The position numbers were made by a program, and so were the translations under genes. From Deltaproteobacteria bacterium (GTDB taxonomy: Bacteria > Desulfobacterota > Binatia > UBA9968), in assembly GCA_005878685.1 (NCBI GenBank), contig VBLN01000024.1:5019-13308 (forward strand): a stretch of DNA of 8,290 bases, read 5' to 3'. Numbering within the stretch: the first letter of the stretch is position 1; each line of letters opens with the position of its first letter. Below are positions 1 to 5,667 of this stretch, in pieces. A model generated the notes under the pieces. It searched no databases. It was not told where the DNA came from and saw only the letters and a program-made list of their open reading frames with translations.

Positions 1-2
1 GG

Positions 3-275
3 AGAAAAACCGCCAACGTCATTTTAGGGCATGCGTTCGGCGGCCCCGGGATCGTCGTCGATACTCATTGCAAGCGACTTTCGCACCGCCTGGGCCTGAC
101 AAAACAGGAAGATCCAAATAAGATTGAGCAGGATCTGATGAAACTGCTGCCGTCTCAGGAGTGGACGGGATTCTCCCACCGCCTGATCCTCCACGGCCGC
201 AGAGTCTGTTACGCTAGAAAACCAAACTGCAAGGATTGTTTTCTTAACGACCTTTGCCCTTCTGTCAATTTTTAG
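3..275 (+). CDS. nth: Endonuclease III, C-terminal part (5' end outside window)
   Basis: This is the C-terminal 90 residues of the base-excision-repair DNA glycosylase/AP lyase that removes oxidised pyrimidines. The frame opens at the window edge with RKTANVILGHAF, the end of the helix-hairpin-helix. Its Lys (fragment residue 2) corresponds to catalytic Lys120 of the E. coli enzyme. Eighteen residues later the VDTH motif supplies the catalytic Asp (residue 20, E. coli Asp138). The tail carries the [4Fe-4S] signature C-x6-C-x2-C-x5-C at residues 69, 76, 79 and 85, with the same spacing from the Lys as in E. coli, so there are no indels in this stretch. It ends with TAG five residues after the last Cys, as is usual. 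The gene is truncated only by the window boundary. The downstream minus-strand gene converges on it with a gap of about 19 nt. Identification is very secure. Confidence 0.95.
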   Translation, partial: RKTANVILGHAFGGPGIVVDTHCKRLSHRLGLTKQEDPNKIEQDLMKLLPSQEWTGFSHRLILHGRRVCYARKPNCKDCFLNDLCPSVNF

Positions 276-294
276 ATCGGTTGCGTCTTCACTA

Positions 295-692
295 TCACCC
301 GTGCCGCTTGAATCCCACAATCTGCCGCCGGTCCTTCTTGCTAGGCGGGCCCCTTAACCCAAGCCCTGGTTGTCCCTGAAGGCGGAGTTGCGCGGCGAGA
401 GTTTCTCTATTCTTCTTACTATCTTCCGTCTCCTCATATATGAGCTGAGCTTCTGACGCGGGCCGCGATGAGCAGATAACGCTTGGACCACAACCACCCA
501 CTCGTAGGGGCCTCTTCGGATCTTAAGCTCGTCGCCTCCACGAATGATGTGACTCGACTTGGTGCGGTTGCCATTCAGATGCACTTTTCCACCGTCGACC
601 GCCTCGGCTGCGAGGCTTCTCGTTTTAAAGAAACGCGCAGCCCACAGCCATTTGTCGATCCGAATCTGCTCTGTCGATTTTAGATGCTCCAT
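295..692 (-). pseudogene. hslR: Hsp15-type S4-domain RNA-binding protein, frameshifted
   Basis: Hsp15 is a cytosolic heat-shock protein that binds stalled 50S subunits carrying nascent peptidyl-tRNA. The N-terminal part begins at ATG 692, directly after an in-frame TAG. It contains the S4 domain (RIDKWLWAARFFKTRSLAAE, then GGKVHLNG). At about residue 76, near position 463-467, the reading frame breaks. The open frame continues to 354 with a non-homologous tail (112 aa). The -1 neighbouring frame instead carries the expected Hsp15 C-terminus, RPASEAQLIYEETEDS followed by KKDRRQIVGFK, and stops at 295-297. Adding one C in the CGCGG run, giving CGC CGG, restores an uninterrupted protein of 132 aa; E. 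coli Hsp15 is 133 aa as I recall it. Either the gene carries a real one-base deletion or the sequence has an error here. If the break is real, a truncated S4-domain product may still be made. No strong Shine-Dalgarno is visible. Confidence 0.88.
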
Positions 693-804
693 CTATGCAT
701 TCTTACACAATCTGAGAGCTGCCTCATTGAAACCTCTCAGTCTGCCGCTTTCAAAATATCACAAGAAAGGATAGAAGAGCCATAAAAGACCCAAGGAGAC
801 GATC
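693..804. promoter_or_regulatory. Divergent intergenic region between hslR and the cupin gene
   Basis: This 112-nt stretch must hold the start signals for both the minus-strand hslR and the plus-strand cupin gene. I see no convincing -35/-10 pair on either strand; a TTGAAA at 727-732 has no good -10 partner. An inverted repeat with 7-bp arms (CTGAGAG at 712-718 and CTCTCAG at 734-740, 15-nt loop) lies in the middle. The clear element is the Shine-Dalgarno AAGGAG at 793-798, 6 nt before the cupin ATG. Confidence 0.45.
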
Positions 805-1332
805 ATGGCAAAGCACATAAATATCATTCATCTTTCCGCGGTTCCTGTGGAGCAGATGAAAGTTCCGGACGGCTCCGCATTTGGCGGCTCACGTCAAAGA
901 GTGGGAGCTGCCATTGGCGCTAAAAAACTAGGCTACAGCTTCTTTGCCGTCCCTCCAGGAAAGGCGGCGTTTCCGTTTCACTTACATCACACCAACGAGG
1001 AAATGATCTACATCTTCGAAGGCGAAGGTATCTTACGGCTGGGTAAGGATGAGGTTCAGGTCTCCGGGGGAACCTTTATCGCCTTTCCTCCCGGAGCAGA
1101 CCACCCGCATCAACTCATCAACACATCCAATCGCGACCTTCGATACCTCTGCGTCAGCACCATGGAGTACCCGGAGATCGCTGAATACCCCGACTCCGAT
1201 AAGATCGGCACCTATGTGACGGGCGCTTCAGACGGAGGGTTTCGCGCGCTTTACCGGAAGGAAGCGAATGTTTCCTACTATGACGGAGAAAGCAGCGGCG
1301 AGATCGAGCGGATCAAAAAATCATCTAACTAG
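805..1332 (+). CDS. Single-domain cupin protein (cupin_2 type), function unknown
   Basis: This 175-residue cytosolic protein has one cupin beta-barrel. The first cupin motif is at residues 58-75 (FHLHHTNEEMIYIFEGEG) and offers metal ligands His59, His61/62 and Glu65/66. The second is at about 89-106 (GGTFIAFPPGADHPHQLIN), with His100/102 and the terminal Asn. Both motifs are complete, so a bound metal is likely. The C-terminal segment with EYPDSDK, FRALYRK and a final YYDGE resembles the COG3837-like group of uncharacterised bacterial cupins as I remember it. The start is well supported: AAGGAG lies 6 nt upstream of ATG 805, and MAKH is the first Met. It stands alone on the + strand between a divergent and a convergent neighbour, so context gives no substrate. 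It could be an isomerase-like or small-molecule-binding cupin; I cannot choose. Confidence 0.88.
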   Translation: MAKHINIIHLSAVPVEQMKVPDGSAFGGSRQRVGAAIGAKKLGYSFFAVPPGKAAFPFHLHHTNEEMIYIFEGEGILRLGKDEVQVSGGTFIAFPPGADHPHQLINTSNRDLRYLCVSTMEYPEIAEYPDSDKIGTYVTGASDGGFRALYRKEANVSYYDGESSGEIERIKKSSN

Positions 1333-1377
1333 AGCCCGATGGTAAATCCGAATTTGTGTTGATTGGCTTGGCAGGCT

Positions 1378-1593
1378 TCAATTTAATTCTTCTTCCTGTT
1401 TTTTTCTCTCCTCCAACTTTTTCTCCGCCTCTCCCAGCTTTTGCTTGGCGCCTTCGTAGTAGTCAAGCTCTTTTCTCACCGTCTCTCTGACGGCTTGCTT
1501 TACTTTGTTTCCCTTTGCCGTATCCTCGCCCTGGCCGCAGCCGAGAAAGGACAGAACCACAATTAAACCTCCAATTCGTTTCCACCTTCTCAT
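1378..1593 (-). CDS. Small probable lipoprotein with charged coiled-coil tail
   Basis: I do not recognise the family. From ATG 1593 the product is 71 aa: a basic N-terminus (MRRWKR), a hydrophobic stretch (IGGLIVVLSFLG) and Cys19 in a lipobox-like FLGC. This fits a signal-peptidase-II lipoprotein, though Phe at -3 is not the consensus Leu. The mature part is about 53 residues. It starts with a polar linker, and from about residue 30 becomes a run of Lys/Glu with heptad-like spacing ending EERKKQEEELN, probably a single amphipathic helix or coiled coil. The frame is open upstream to 1653, but that would add 20 residues ahead of a good signal peptide and overlap tsaC, so the internal ATG is preferred. 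It begins 22 nt after the tsaC stop, so it is probably the last gene of the minus-strand operon. A weak purine-rich GAAGAGA precedes the start. The role is unknown; an outer-membrane or periplasmic structural function is only a guess. Confidence 0.7.
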   Translation of the reverse strand: MRRWKRIGGLIVVLSFLGCGQGEDTAKGNKVKQAVRETVRKELDYYEGAKQKLGEAEKKLEERKKQEEELN

Positions 1594-1615
1594 GTTTTTC
1601 TCTTCAAGAGCGCTC

Positions 1616-2266
1616 TCATTTCCCGTTATGCCCAGCGGACTGCTGTAGCTCATGCAAACTGATTGCTCCCTCTCGGATCATCTTCAGCTCATCTCCAAGA
1701 ACTTCCACCACGGTTGAACCCTGTCTTCCCCCGAGTCTTCCTCCGTCGAGGAATATCTCGATCTTATCCGAAAAATAGCGCCGCGCCTCCTGGATCGTTC
1801 GCGCCGGTTCTGCGCCGGAAGGATTCGCGCTGGTGGCTGTAACGGGCCGACCCAAAGCCTGCGGTAGCTGCTTGGCGACAGGATGACTTGAGATGCGAAC
1901 GCCGATTTTTCCTTCGCGGCTTAACAGCGGTCGTGGAAGACCCTTCCTAGCAGGAAGAACCAAGATCAGCGGGCCAGGCCAGAAATGATTCATCAGTTTC
2001 TGCGCGGCAAGGGGAATTTCCGTTACAATCTCGGTCAGCATCCGCTGATCCCCAATGATCACTGCGATCGGGTTGTCAGCGTTCCGTCCCTTAAGGGAGA
2101 CGACCCGCTCAACGGCACCGGGACCAAAGGCATCGGCCCCTAAGCCATAAAAAGTCTCGGTGGGAAAGACAATGACTTCACCGCGTTTAAGCGCCCGAAC
2201 CGCAGAGGAGAGAGCCTCAGCGCTTTTGTCTTTCACCCTGGAGCTTCTTATCTCTTTCGGCGACAC
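1616..2266 (-). CDS. tsaC: L-threonylcarbamoyladenylate synthase (TsaC/Sua5/YrdC family)
   Basis: The enzyme makes threonylcarbamoyl-AMP from threonine, bicarbonate and ATP, the first step of the t6A modification at A37 of ANN-decoding tRNAs. All YrdC-domain landmarks are present: FPTETFYGLGADA, KGRNADNPIAVII, FWPGPLILVLPA, GVRISSHPVAK, the nucleotide-binding TATSANPSG, and the final DGG...GGRQGSTVVEV block. At about 206-226 aa it is the short TsaC form without the Sua5 C-terminal domain. The start is uncertain. GTG 2264-2266 is preceded by GAGGAG (10-nt spacer) and is chosen here. GTG 2236, also in frame, would give the most typical N-terminal length. TTG 2296 opens the frame but has no ribosome site. 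All three overlap the purE 3' end, which implies translational coupling. The C-terminus ends 22 nt before the lipoprotein start. The family call is very secure; it is an unusual partner for purine genes but not implausible, since both serve nucleotide/RNA supply. Confidence 0.93.
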   Translation of the reverse strand: MSPKEIRSSRVKDKSAEALSSAVRALKRGEVIVFPTETFYGLGADAFGPGAVERVVSLKGRNADNPIAVIIGDQRMLTEIVTEIPLAAQKLMNHFWPGPLILVLPARKGLPRPLLSREGKIGVRISSHPVAKQLPQALGRPVTATSANPSGAEPARTIQEARRYFSDKIEIFLDGGRLGGRQGSTVVEVLGDELKMIREGAISLHELQQSAGHNGK

Positions 2267-2741
2267 TTGAGGCCATCTCCTCTTTGAACCGAGCAAGTTT
2301 GGCCGAGATCTTTGGATCTTTACGGCCTAAGATCTCTGCGGCAAATATCCCCGCGTTGGCGGCTCCAGCTTTGCCGATTGCCATCGTGGCTACCGGCACG
2401 CCGGCAGGCATTTGCACAGTTGAGAGAAGCGCATCCAGACCTTTAAGACTAGAAGAATCGATAGGAACTCCGATAACGGGAACTGTAGTATTAGCAGCCA
2501 CGGCGCCGGCCAAATGAGCCGCCGCACCGGCGCCCACAATGATCGCCTCGATACCCCGCTTCGCGGCCGTTGCCGCGTATTCGATAGTCTTTGAAGGAGT
2601 GCGATGGGCTGAAAGGATGCGAGTTTCATAAGGAATACCAAAAGAATCGAGACGCTTCTCAGTCTCGCGCATGACCTCGAGATCCGATTCGCTTCCCATG
2701 AGGATTCCGACTTTAGGACGCAGCGATGAACTCTTTGCCAC
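2217..2741 (-). CDS. purE: N5-carboxyaminoimidazole ribonucleotide mutase (PurE)
   Basis: PurE converts N5-CAIR to CAIR in de novo purine synthesis. The class I signature is visible: GSESDLEVM (residues 16-24), SAHRTPS (44-50) with the catalytic His46 corresponding to E. coli His45, GAGAAAHLAGAVAA, and LDALLSTVQMPAGVPVAT followed by IGKAGAANAGIFAAEIL. The protein is 174 aa from the GTG at 2739-2741. That start is chosen because an AAGGA-type ribosome site lies just upstream and the conserved PKVGILMGS begins only nine residues in. The longer open frame (to a TTG at 2819) adds residues with no PurE counterpart. The gene starts 29 nt inside the end of purD, so the two are translationally coupled. 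The C-terminal tail beyond the core (LARFKEEMASSVAERDKKLQ...) is rich in charged residues and somewhat extended. A class I PurE normally works with the ATP-dependent carboxylase PurK, which is not in this window. Confidence 0.95.
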   Translation of the reverse strand: MAKSSSLRPKVGILMGSESDLEVMRETEKRLDSFGIPYETRILSAHRTPSKTIEYAATAAKRGIEAIIVGAGAAAHLAGAVAANTTVPVIGVPIDSSSLKGLDALLSTVQMPAGVPVATMAIGKAGAANAGIFAAEILGRKDPKISAKLARFKEEMASSVAERDKKLQGERQKR

Positions 2742-4023
2742 TCTTTCCTTTCTCCCTTTCCAAGGCGCGCTGGGCGATATCCGTGCGGTAATGCATTCCT
2801 TCCCAGTGAATCTGGCCAACCGCCCAGTATGCCGCTTTGACAGCTGCCCCGATATTCTTGCCTAAAGCCGTGACGCCAAGTACCCTCCCTCCCAACGTCA
2901 ACCAGTCGCCGTCTTTTTTGACCGTTCCCGCATGAAAGACAGAACCCTTCCGCCAATCCTTCAAATTCTCTAGCCCACTGATTTTCTTTCCCTTTTCATA
3001 GCAGCCCGGGTAGCCTTGAGCGCTTAACACCACACAGACGGCTGCGTCTTCACGCCATTCCGCTTTAACCTGATCCAGCCTTCCCTCGATCGTCGCTTGC
3101 AAAAGCGGGACGAGATCACTCTTAAGTCGCATCATAATTGGCTGGCACTCCGGGTCACCGAATCTGGCGTTGAATTCTAAAACCTTGGGACCTTGACCAT
3201 TGATCATAAGCCCCGCATACAGGATTCCGCGGTAGCATATTCCTCGTTTCTTCAGGCCTGATAGCAGCGGCCTGAAGATCTCCTCAAGGATGCGCCGGTG
3301 GAGATCCGCCGTCACGACGGGCGCTGGCGAGTATGCGCCCATGCCCCCCGTGTTCGGACCTTGGTCGCCATCAAAAACGCGCTTGTGATCCTGGGCGGAG
3401 GCGAGCGAAAGGATCTGCTCTCCGTCCGTAAGCACCATGAAGGACGCCTCTTCCCCTTCAAGAAACTCCTCGATCACGAGCTTGTCGCCCGCCGAGCCGA
3501 ACACCTTCCGCACCAAAATCTCATCAATCGCAGCCTCCGCCTCCTTGCGACTCGCACAGATGAGGACTCCCTTGCCGGCCGCCAAACCATCGGCCTTCAC
3601 GACATAAGGCGGCGACATCTGACTCAGATACTTCTTAGCCGAGAGAGCATCGCTGAAAGTTTCGAAGCGACCCGTGGGAATGTGGCTTTCTTTCAAGATC
3701 TCCTTTGCGAAGGCCTTGCTTCCCTCTAACCGCGCCGCCGCACGATTCGGACCGAAGATCTTGAGACCCCTCTCCTCAAACAAATCGGCAATTCCCAAAG
3801 TCAGCGGGAGCTCAGGCCCTACCACTGTAAAATCGATCTTTTCTCTCTTTACGAAGCCAGCAAGCGCCTCAATCTGCTCGGGTCCAATGGCGACCAGTTC
3901 TGCGATCTCTCCAATCCCCCCATTTCCAGGCGCGCAGTAGATTTTTTCGACCTTCGGACTCTGGCGGATCTTCCAGACAAGAGCATGCTCTCTGCCGCCG
4001 CTGCCAATAACTAAGATTTTCAT
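2713..4023 (-). CDS. purD: Phosphoribosylamine--glycine ligase (GAR synthetase)
   Basis: PurD joins glycine to 5-phosphoribosylamine with ATP, the second step of de novo purine synthesis. The 436-residue length is typical. The order is as expected. It opens with the N-terminal fold motif MKILVIGSGGREHALVW, followed by FTVVGPELPL (65-74), GPNRAAARLEGSKAFAK (91-107) and the ATP-grasp segment YVVKADGLAAGKGVLI (140-155). Next come DHKRVFDGDQGPNTGGMGAYSPAP (212-235) and the metal-binding VLEFNARFGDPECQ (281-294). The C-terminal domain ends near DIAQRAL. ATG 4021-4023 is the obvious start because the family begins within a residue or two of MKILVIGSGGREH. No good Shine-Dalgarno is present; only AGCTAATCTCC lies before it. 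The 67-nt spacer to purH upstream holds a heptamer repeat array that could fold into a hairpin. Its last 29 nt overlap purE. Confidence 0.97.
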   Translation of the reverse strand: MKILVIGSGGREHALVWKIRQSPKVEKIYCAPGNGGIGEIAELVAIGPEQIEALAGFVKREKIDFTVVGPELPLTLGIADLFEERGLKIFGPNRAAARLEGSKAFAKEILKESHIPTGRFETFSDALSAKKYLSQMSPPYVVKADGLAAGKGVLICASRKEAEAAIDEILVRKVFGSAGDKLVIEEFLEGEEASFMVLTDGEQILSLASAQDHKRVFDGDQGPNTGGMGAYSPAPVVTADLHRRILEEIFRPLLSGLKKRGICYRGILYAGLMINGQGPKVLEFNARFGDPECQPIMMRLKSDLVPLLQATIEGRLDQVKAEWREDAAVCVVLSAQGYPGCYEKGKKISGLENLKDWRKGSVFHAGTVKKDGDWLTLGGRVLGVTALGKNIGAAVKAAYWAVGQIHWEGMHYRTDIAQRALEREKGKSGKEFIAAS

Positions 4024-4040
4024 GGAGATTAGCTCTCGGC

Positions 4041-4090
4041 TTCCAGCAGTCAGCTGTCAGCCAAGAGCTGAGGGCTGATTGCTGATAGCT
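4041..4090. repeat. Mirror-symmetric heptamer repeat array between purH and purD
   Basis: Nearly the whole purH-purD spacer consists of 7-nt units. On the + strand, three units end in CAGC (TTCCAGC, AGTCAGC, TGTCAGC; 4041-4061). A 3-nt centre CAA follows, then three units end in GCTGA (GAGCTGA, GGGCTGA, TTGCTGA; 4065-4085), then TAGCT. The two halves are inverted, so TCAGC 4057-4061 can pair with GCTGA 4067-4071, TCAGC 4050-4054 with GCTGA 4074-4078, and CAGC 4044-4047 with GCTG 4081-4084. This gives a long, interrupted stem. No T-tract follows on the transcribed strand, so it is not a standard intrinsic terminator. Confidence 0.75.
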
Positions 4091-5662
4091 TTAATGTCTA
4101 AAATGCCTCATGCCAGTGAAGAGCATCGCCATGCCATGCGCATTGGCCGCGGCGATGACCTCAGAATCTTTAATTGAGCCGCCCGGCTGAATGACTGCAG
4201 TCGCTCCAGCCTTCGCCGCCTCCTCCACTCCGTCTGGGAATGGGAAAAAGGCATCTGAAGCGACCACTGAACCGCGCAGGTTAAGCCCATGAGTCTCTGC
4301 CCGCATCACCGCTATCTTCACCGAGTCGACCCGGCTCATCTGGCCGGCGCCGACGCCTAGCAGCTGATCTCTGGAGGAAAAAACGATGGCATTCGATTTC
4401 ACGTGGCGGCAAACCCGCCAGCCAAAACCCAACGCGCCTACTTCTTCTCCTGTTGGTTTGCGTTCTGTAACGATCTTGCAGCTGCGGACGTCCACGGAGC
4501 CCCGATCCCAATCCTGAACCAAAAGACCGCCCTTGACTCGACGGAGATCGTAACCCCCATTTTCTTTCTCGCTCATGTTCAGCTCAAGCAGCCGGAGATT
4601 GAGAAGCCGCTTCGAGGATGAAAGAACCGCCTTCGCTTCTGGAGCGAATCGTGGAGCTATGATGATCTCCAAAAAAATATCTTTGAGCTCGTTGGCTGTC
4701 TCTTCATCGACCGGACGATTGAAGGCGATCACGCCGCCGAAGATTGAGACCGGATCCGAGGCGCGCGCCTTGCGAAAGGCGTCGGCAAGCGCCCCGTTGG
4801 AAACGGCGACCCCGCAAGGATTGGTGTGCTTGATCACTACTGTAGCCGTCTCTGAAAATTCCAAGACGGCACGCAAGGCGGCATCCGCATCGAGAATGTT
4901 GTTAAAGGAAAGCTCCTTCCCCTGGATCTGCTTGGCGCGTGCGATGGACGGGCCACGGATTTCTCCGCCGGAGTAAAAGGCTGCGTTCTGATGCGGGTTT
5001 TCTCCGTAGCGGAGATCCTGGATCTTCTGGAACTGAAGATTCAAGGTTTGACCGAACTGAGTAGGCCTCTTTTCTCCATCCAGCGAGTCCAGATAGTTGG
5101 AGATCGCTCCATCGTAGTGAGCCGTATGGCGAAAGGCCTTGCATGCCAGAGCAAAGCGCGTCCCTTCTGAAAGTTCACCCTTTGGCCGCAGCTCCGATAA
5201 AACCGCATCATAGTCGGCGGGATCCACGACGACGGCCACATGAGCAAAATTTTTGGCCCCCGCCCGGACCATCGAAGGGCCTCCGATATCAATCTGCTCC
5301 ACGATCTCCGCAAACGGCGCGCCGCGTTCGGCCGTCGCCTCAAAGGGATAGAGGTTCACGACCACCAAATCGATGGGAGTGATCCCATGATTCTTCATCT
5401 GAGCCACATGGTCTGGATTTTCCCTTAGGGCGAGAATCCCGCCGTGGATTTTAGGGTGGAGGGTCTTCACCCGACCGTCCATCATTTCCGGGAAGCCGGT
5501 GATCTCCGAAACGTCTTTAACCGCTACCCTATTCTGGTGCAGAAGCGACGCGGTTCCGCCGGTAGAGATAATTTCGATGCCGAGCTCCGAAAGGCTGCGG
5601 CAGAATTCGATGACGCCCTGTTTGTTGGACACGCTGACGAGGGCTCTTTGGATCTTGCCCAC
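4091..5662 (-). CDS. purH: Bifunctional AICAR transformylase / IMP cyclohydrolase
   Basis: PurH performs the last two steps to IMP: formylation of AICAR with 10-formyl-THF and ring closure. The 523-residue length is normal. The N-terminal MGS-like cyclohydrolase domain (about 1-145) shows ALVSVSNKQGV, STGGTA, GRVKTLHPKIHGGIL and VVNLYPFE. The transformylase domain shows RYGENPHQ (218-225), GKELSFNNILDAD (248-260), the catalytic Lys278-His279 in VIKHTNPCG, VKSNAIV, GAGQMSRVDS, ASDAFFPFPDGVE and IQPGGSIKDSEVI. It ends with the family-typical GMRHFRH. The start is GTG 5660-5662, supported by a perfect AGGAGG at 5673-5678 (10-nt spacer) lying inside the last codons of alr. The alr stop is only 5 nt away, so translation is very likely coupled to alr. 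Catalytic residues appear intact. Confidence 0.97.
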   Translation of the reverse strand: MGKIQRALVSVSNKQGVIEFCRSLSELGIEIISTGGTASLLHQNRVAVKDVSEITGFPEMMDGRVKTLHPKIHGGILALRENPDHVAQMKNHGITPIDLVVVNLYPFEATAERGAPFAEIVEQIDIGGPSMVRAGAKNFAHVAVVVDPADYDAVLSELRPKGELSEGTRFALACKAFRHTAHYDGAISNYLDSLDGEKRPTQFGQTLNLQFQKIQDLRYGENPHQNAAFYSGGEIRGPSIARAKQIQGKELSFNNILDADAALRAVLEFSETATVVIKHTNPCGVAVSNGALADAFRKARASDPVSIFGGVIAFNRPVDEETANELKDIFLEIIIAPRFAPEAKAVLSSSKRLLNLRLLELNMSEKENGGYDLRRVKGGLLVQDWDRGSVDVRSCKIVTERKPTGEEVGALGFGWRVCRHVKSNAIVFSSRDQLLGVGAGQMSRVDSVKIAVMRAETHGLNLRGSVVASDAFFPFPDGVEEAAKAGATAVIQPGGSIKDSEVIAAANAHGMAMLFTGMRHFRH

Positions 5663-5667
5663 TCTTC

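Noticed and set aside
24..320. Minus-strand open frame of 98 codons opposite nth
   Set aside because: It lies antisense to the clearly homologous endonuclease III C-terminus, has no recognisable domain, and overlaps the true hslR end.
711..740. CTGAGAG motif upstream of the cupin gene, reminiscent of the TPP riboswitch CUGAGA
   Set aside because: The other conserved TPP aptamer segments (the ACCUGAUCUGG-like part and the closing helix) are absent; only a simple 7-bp inverted repeat is present.
1333..1377. Possible bidirectional terminator between the convergent cupin and lipoprotein genes
   Set aside because: No GC-rich stem followed by a T-run can be found on either strand; only a 4-bp AAAT/ATTT dyad exists.
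2390..2956. Minus-strand open frame of 188 codons across the purD-purE junction
   Set aside because: It is out of frame with both purD and purE, which account fully for this DNA with conserved motifs.
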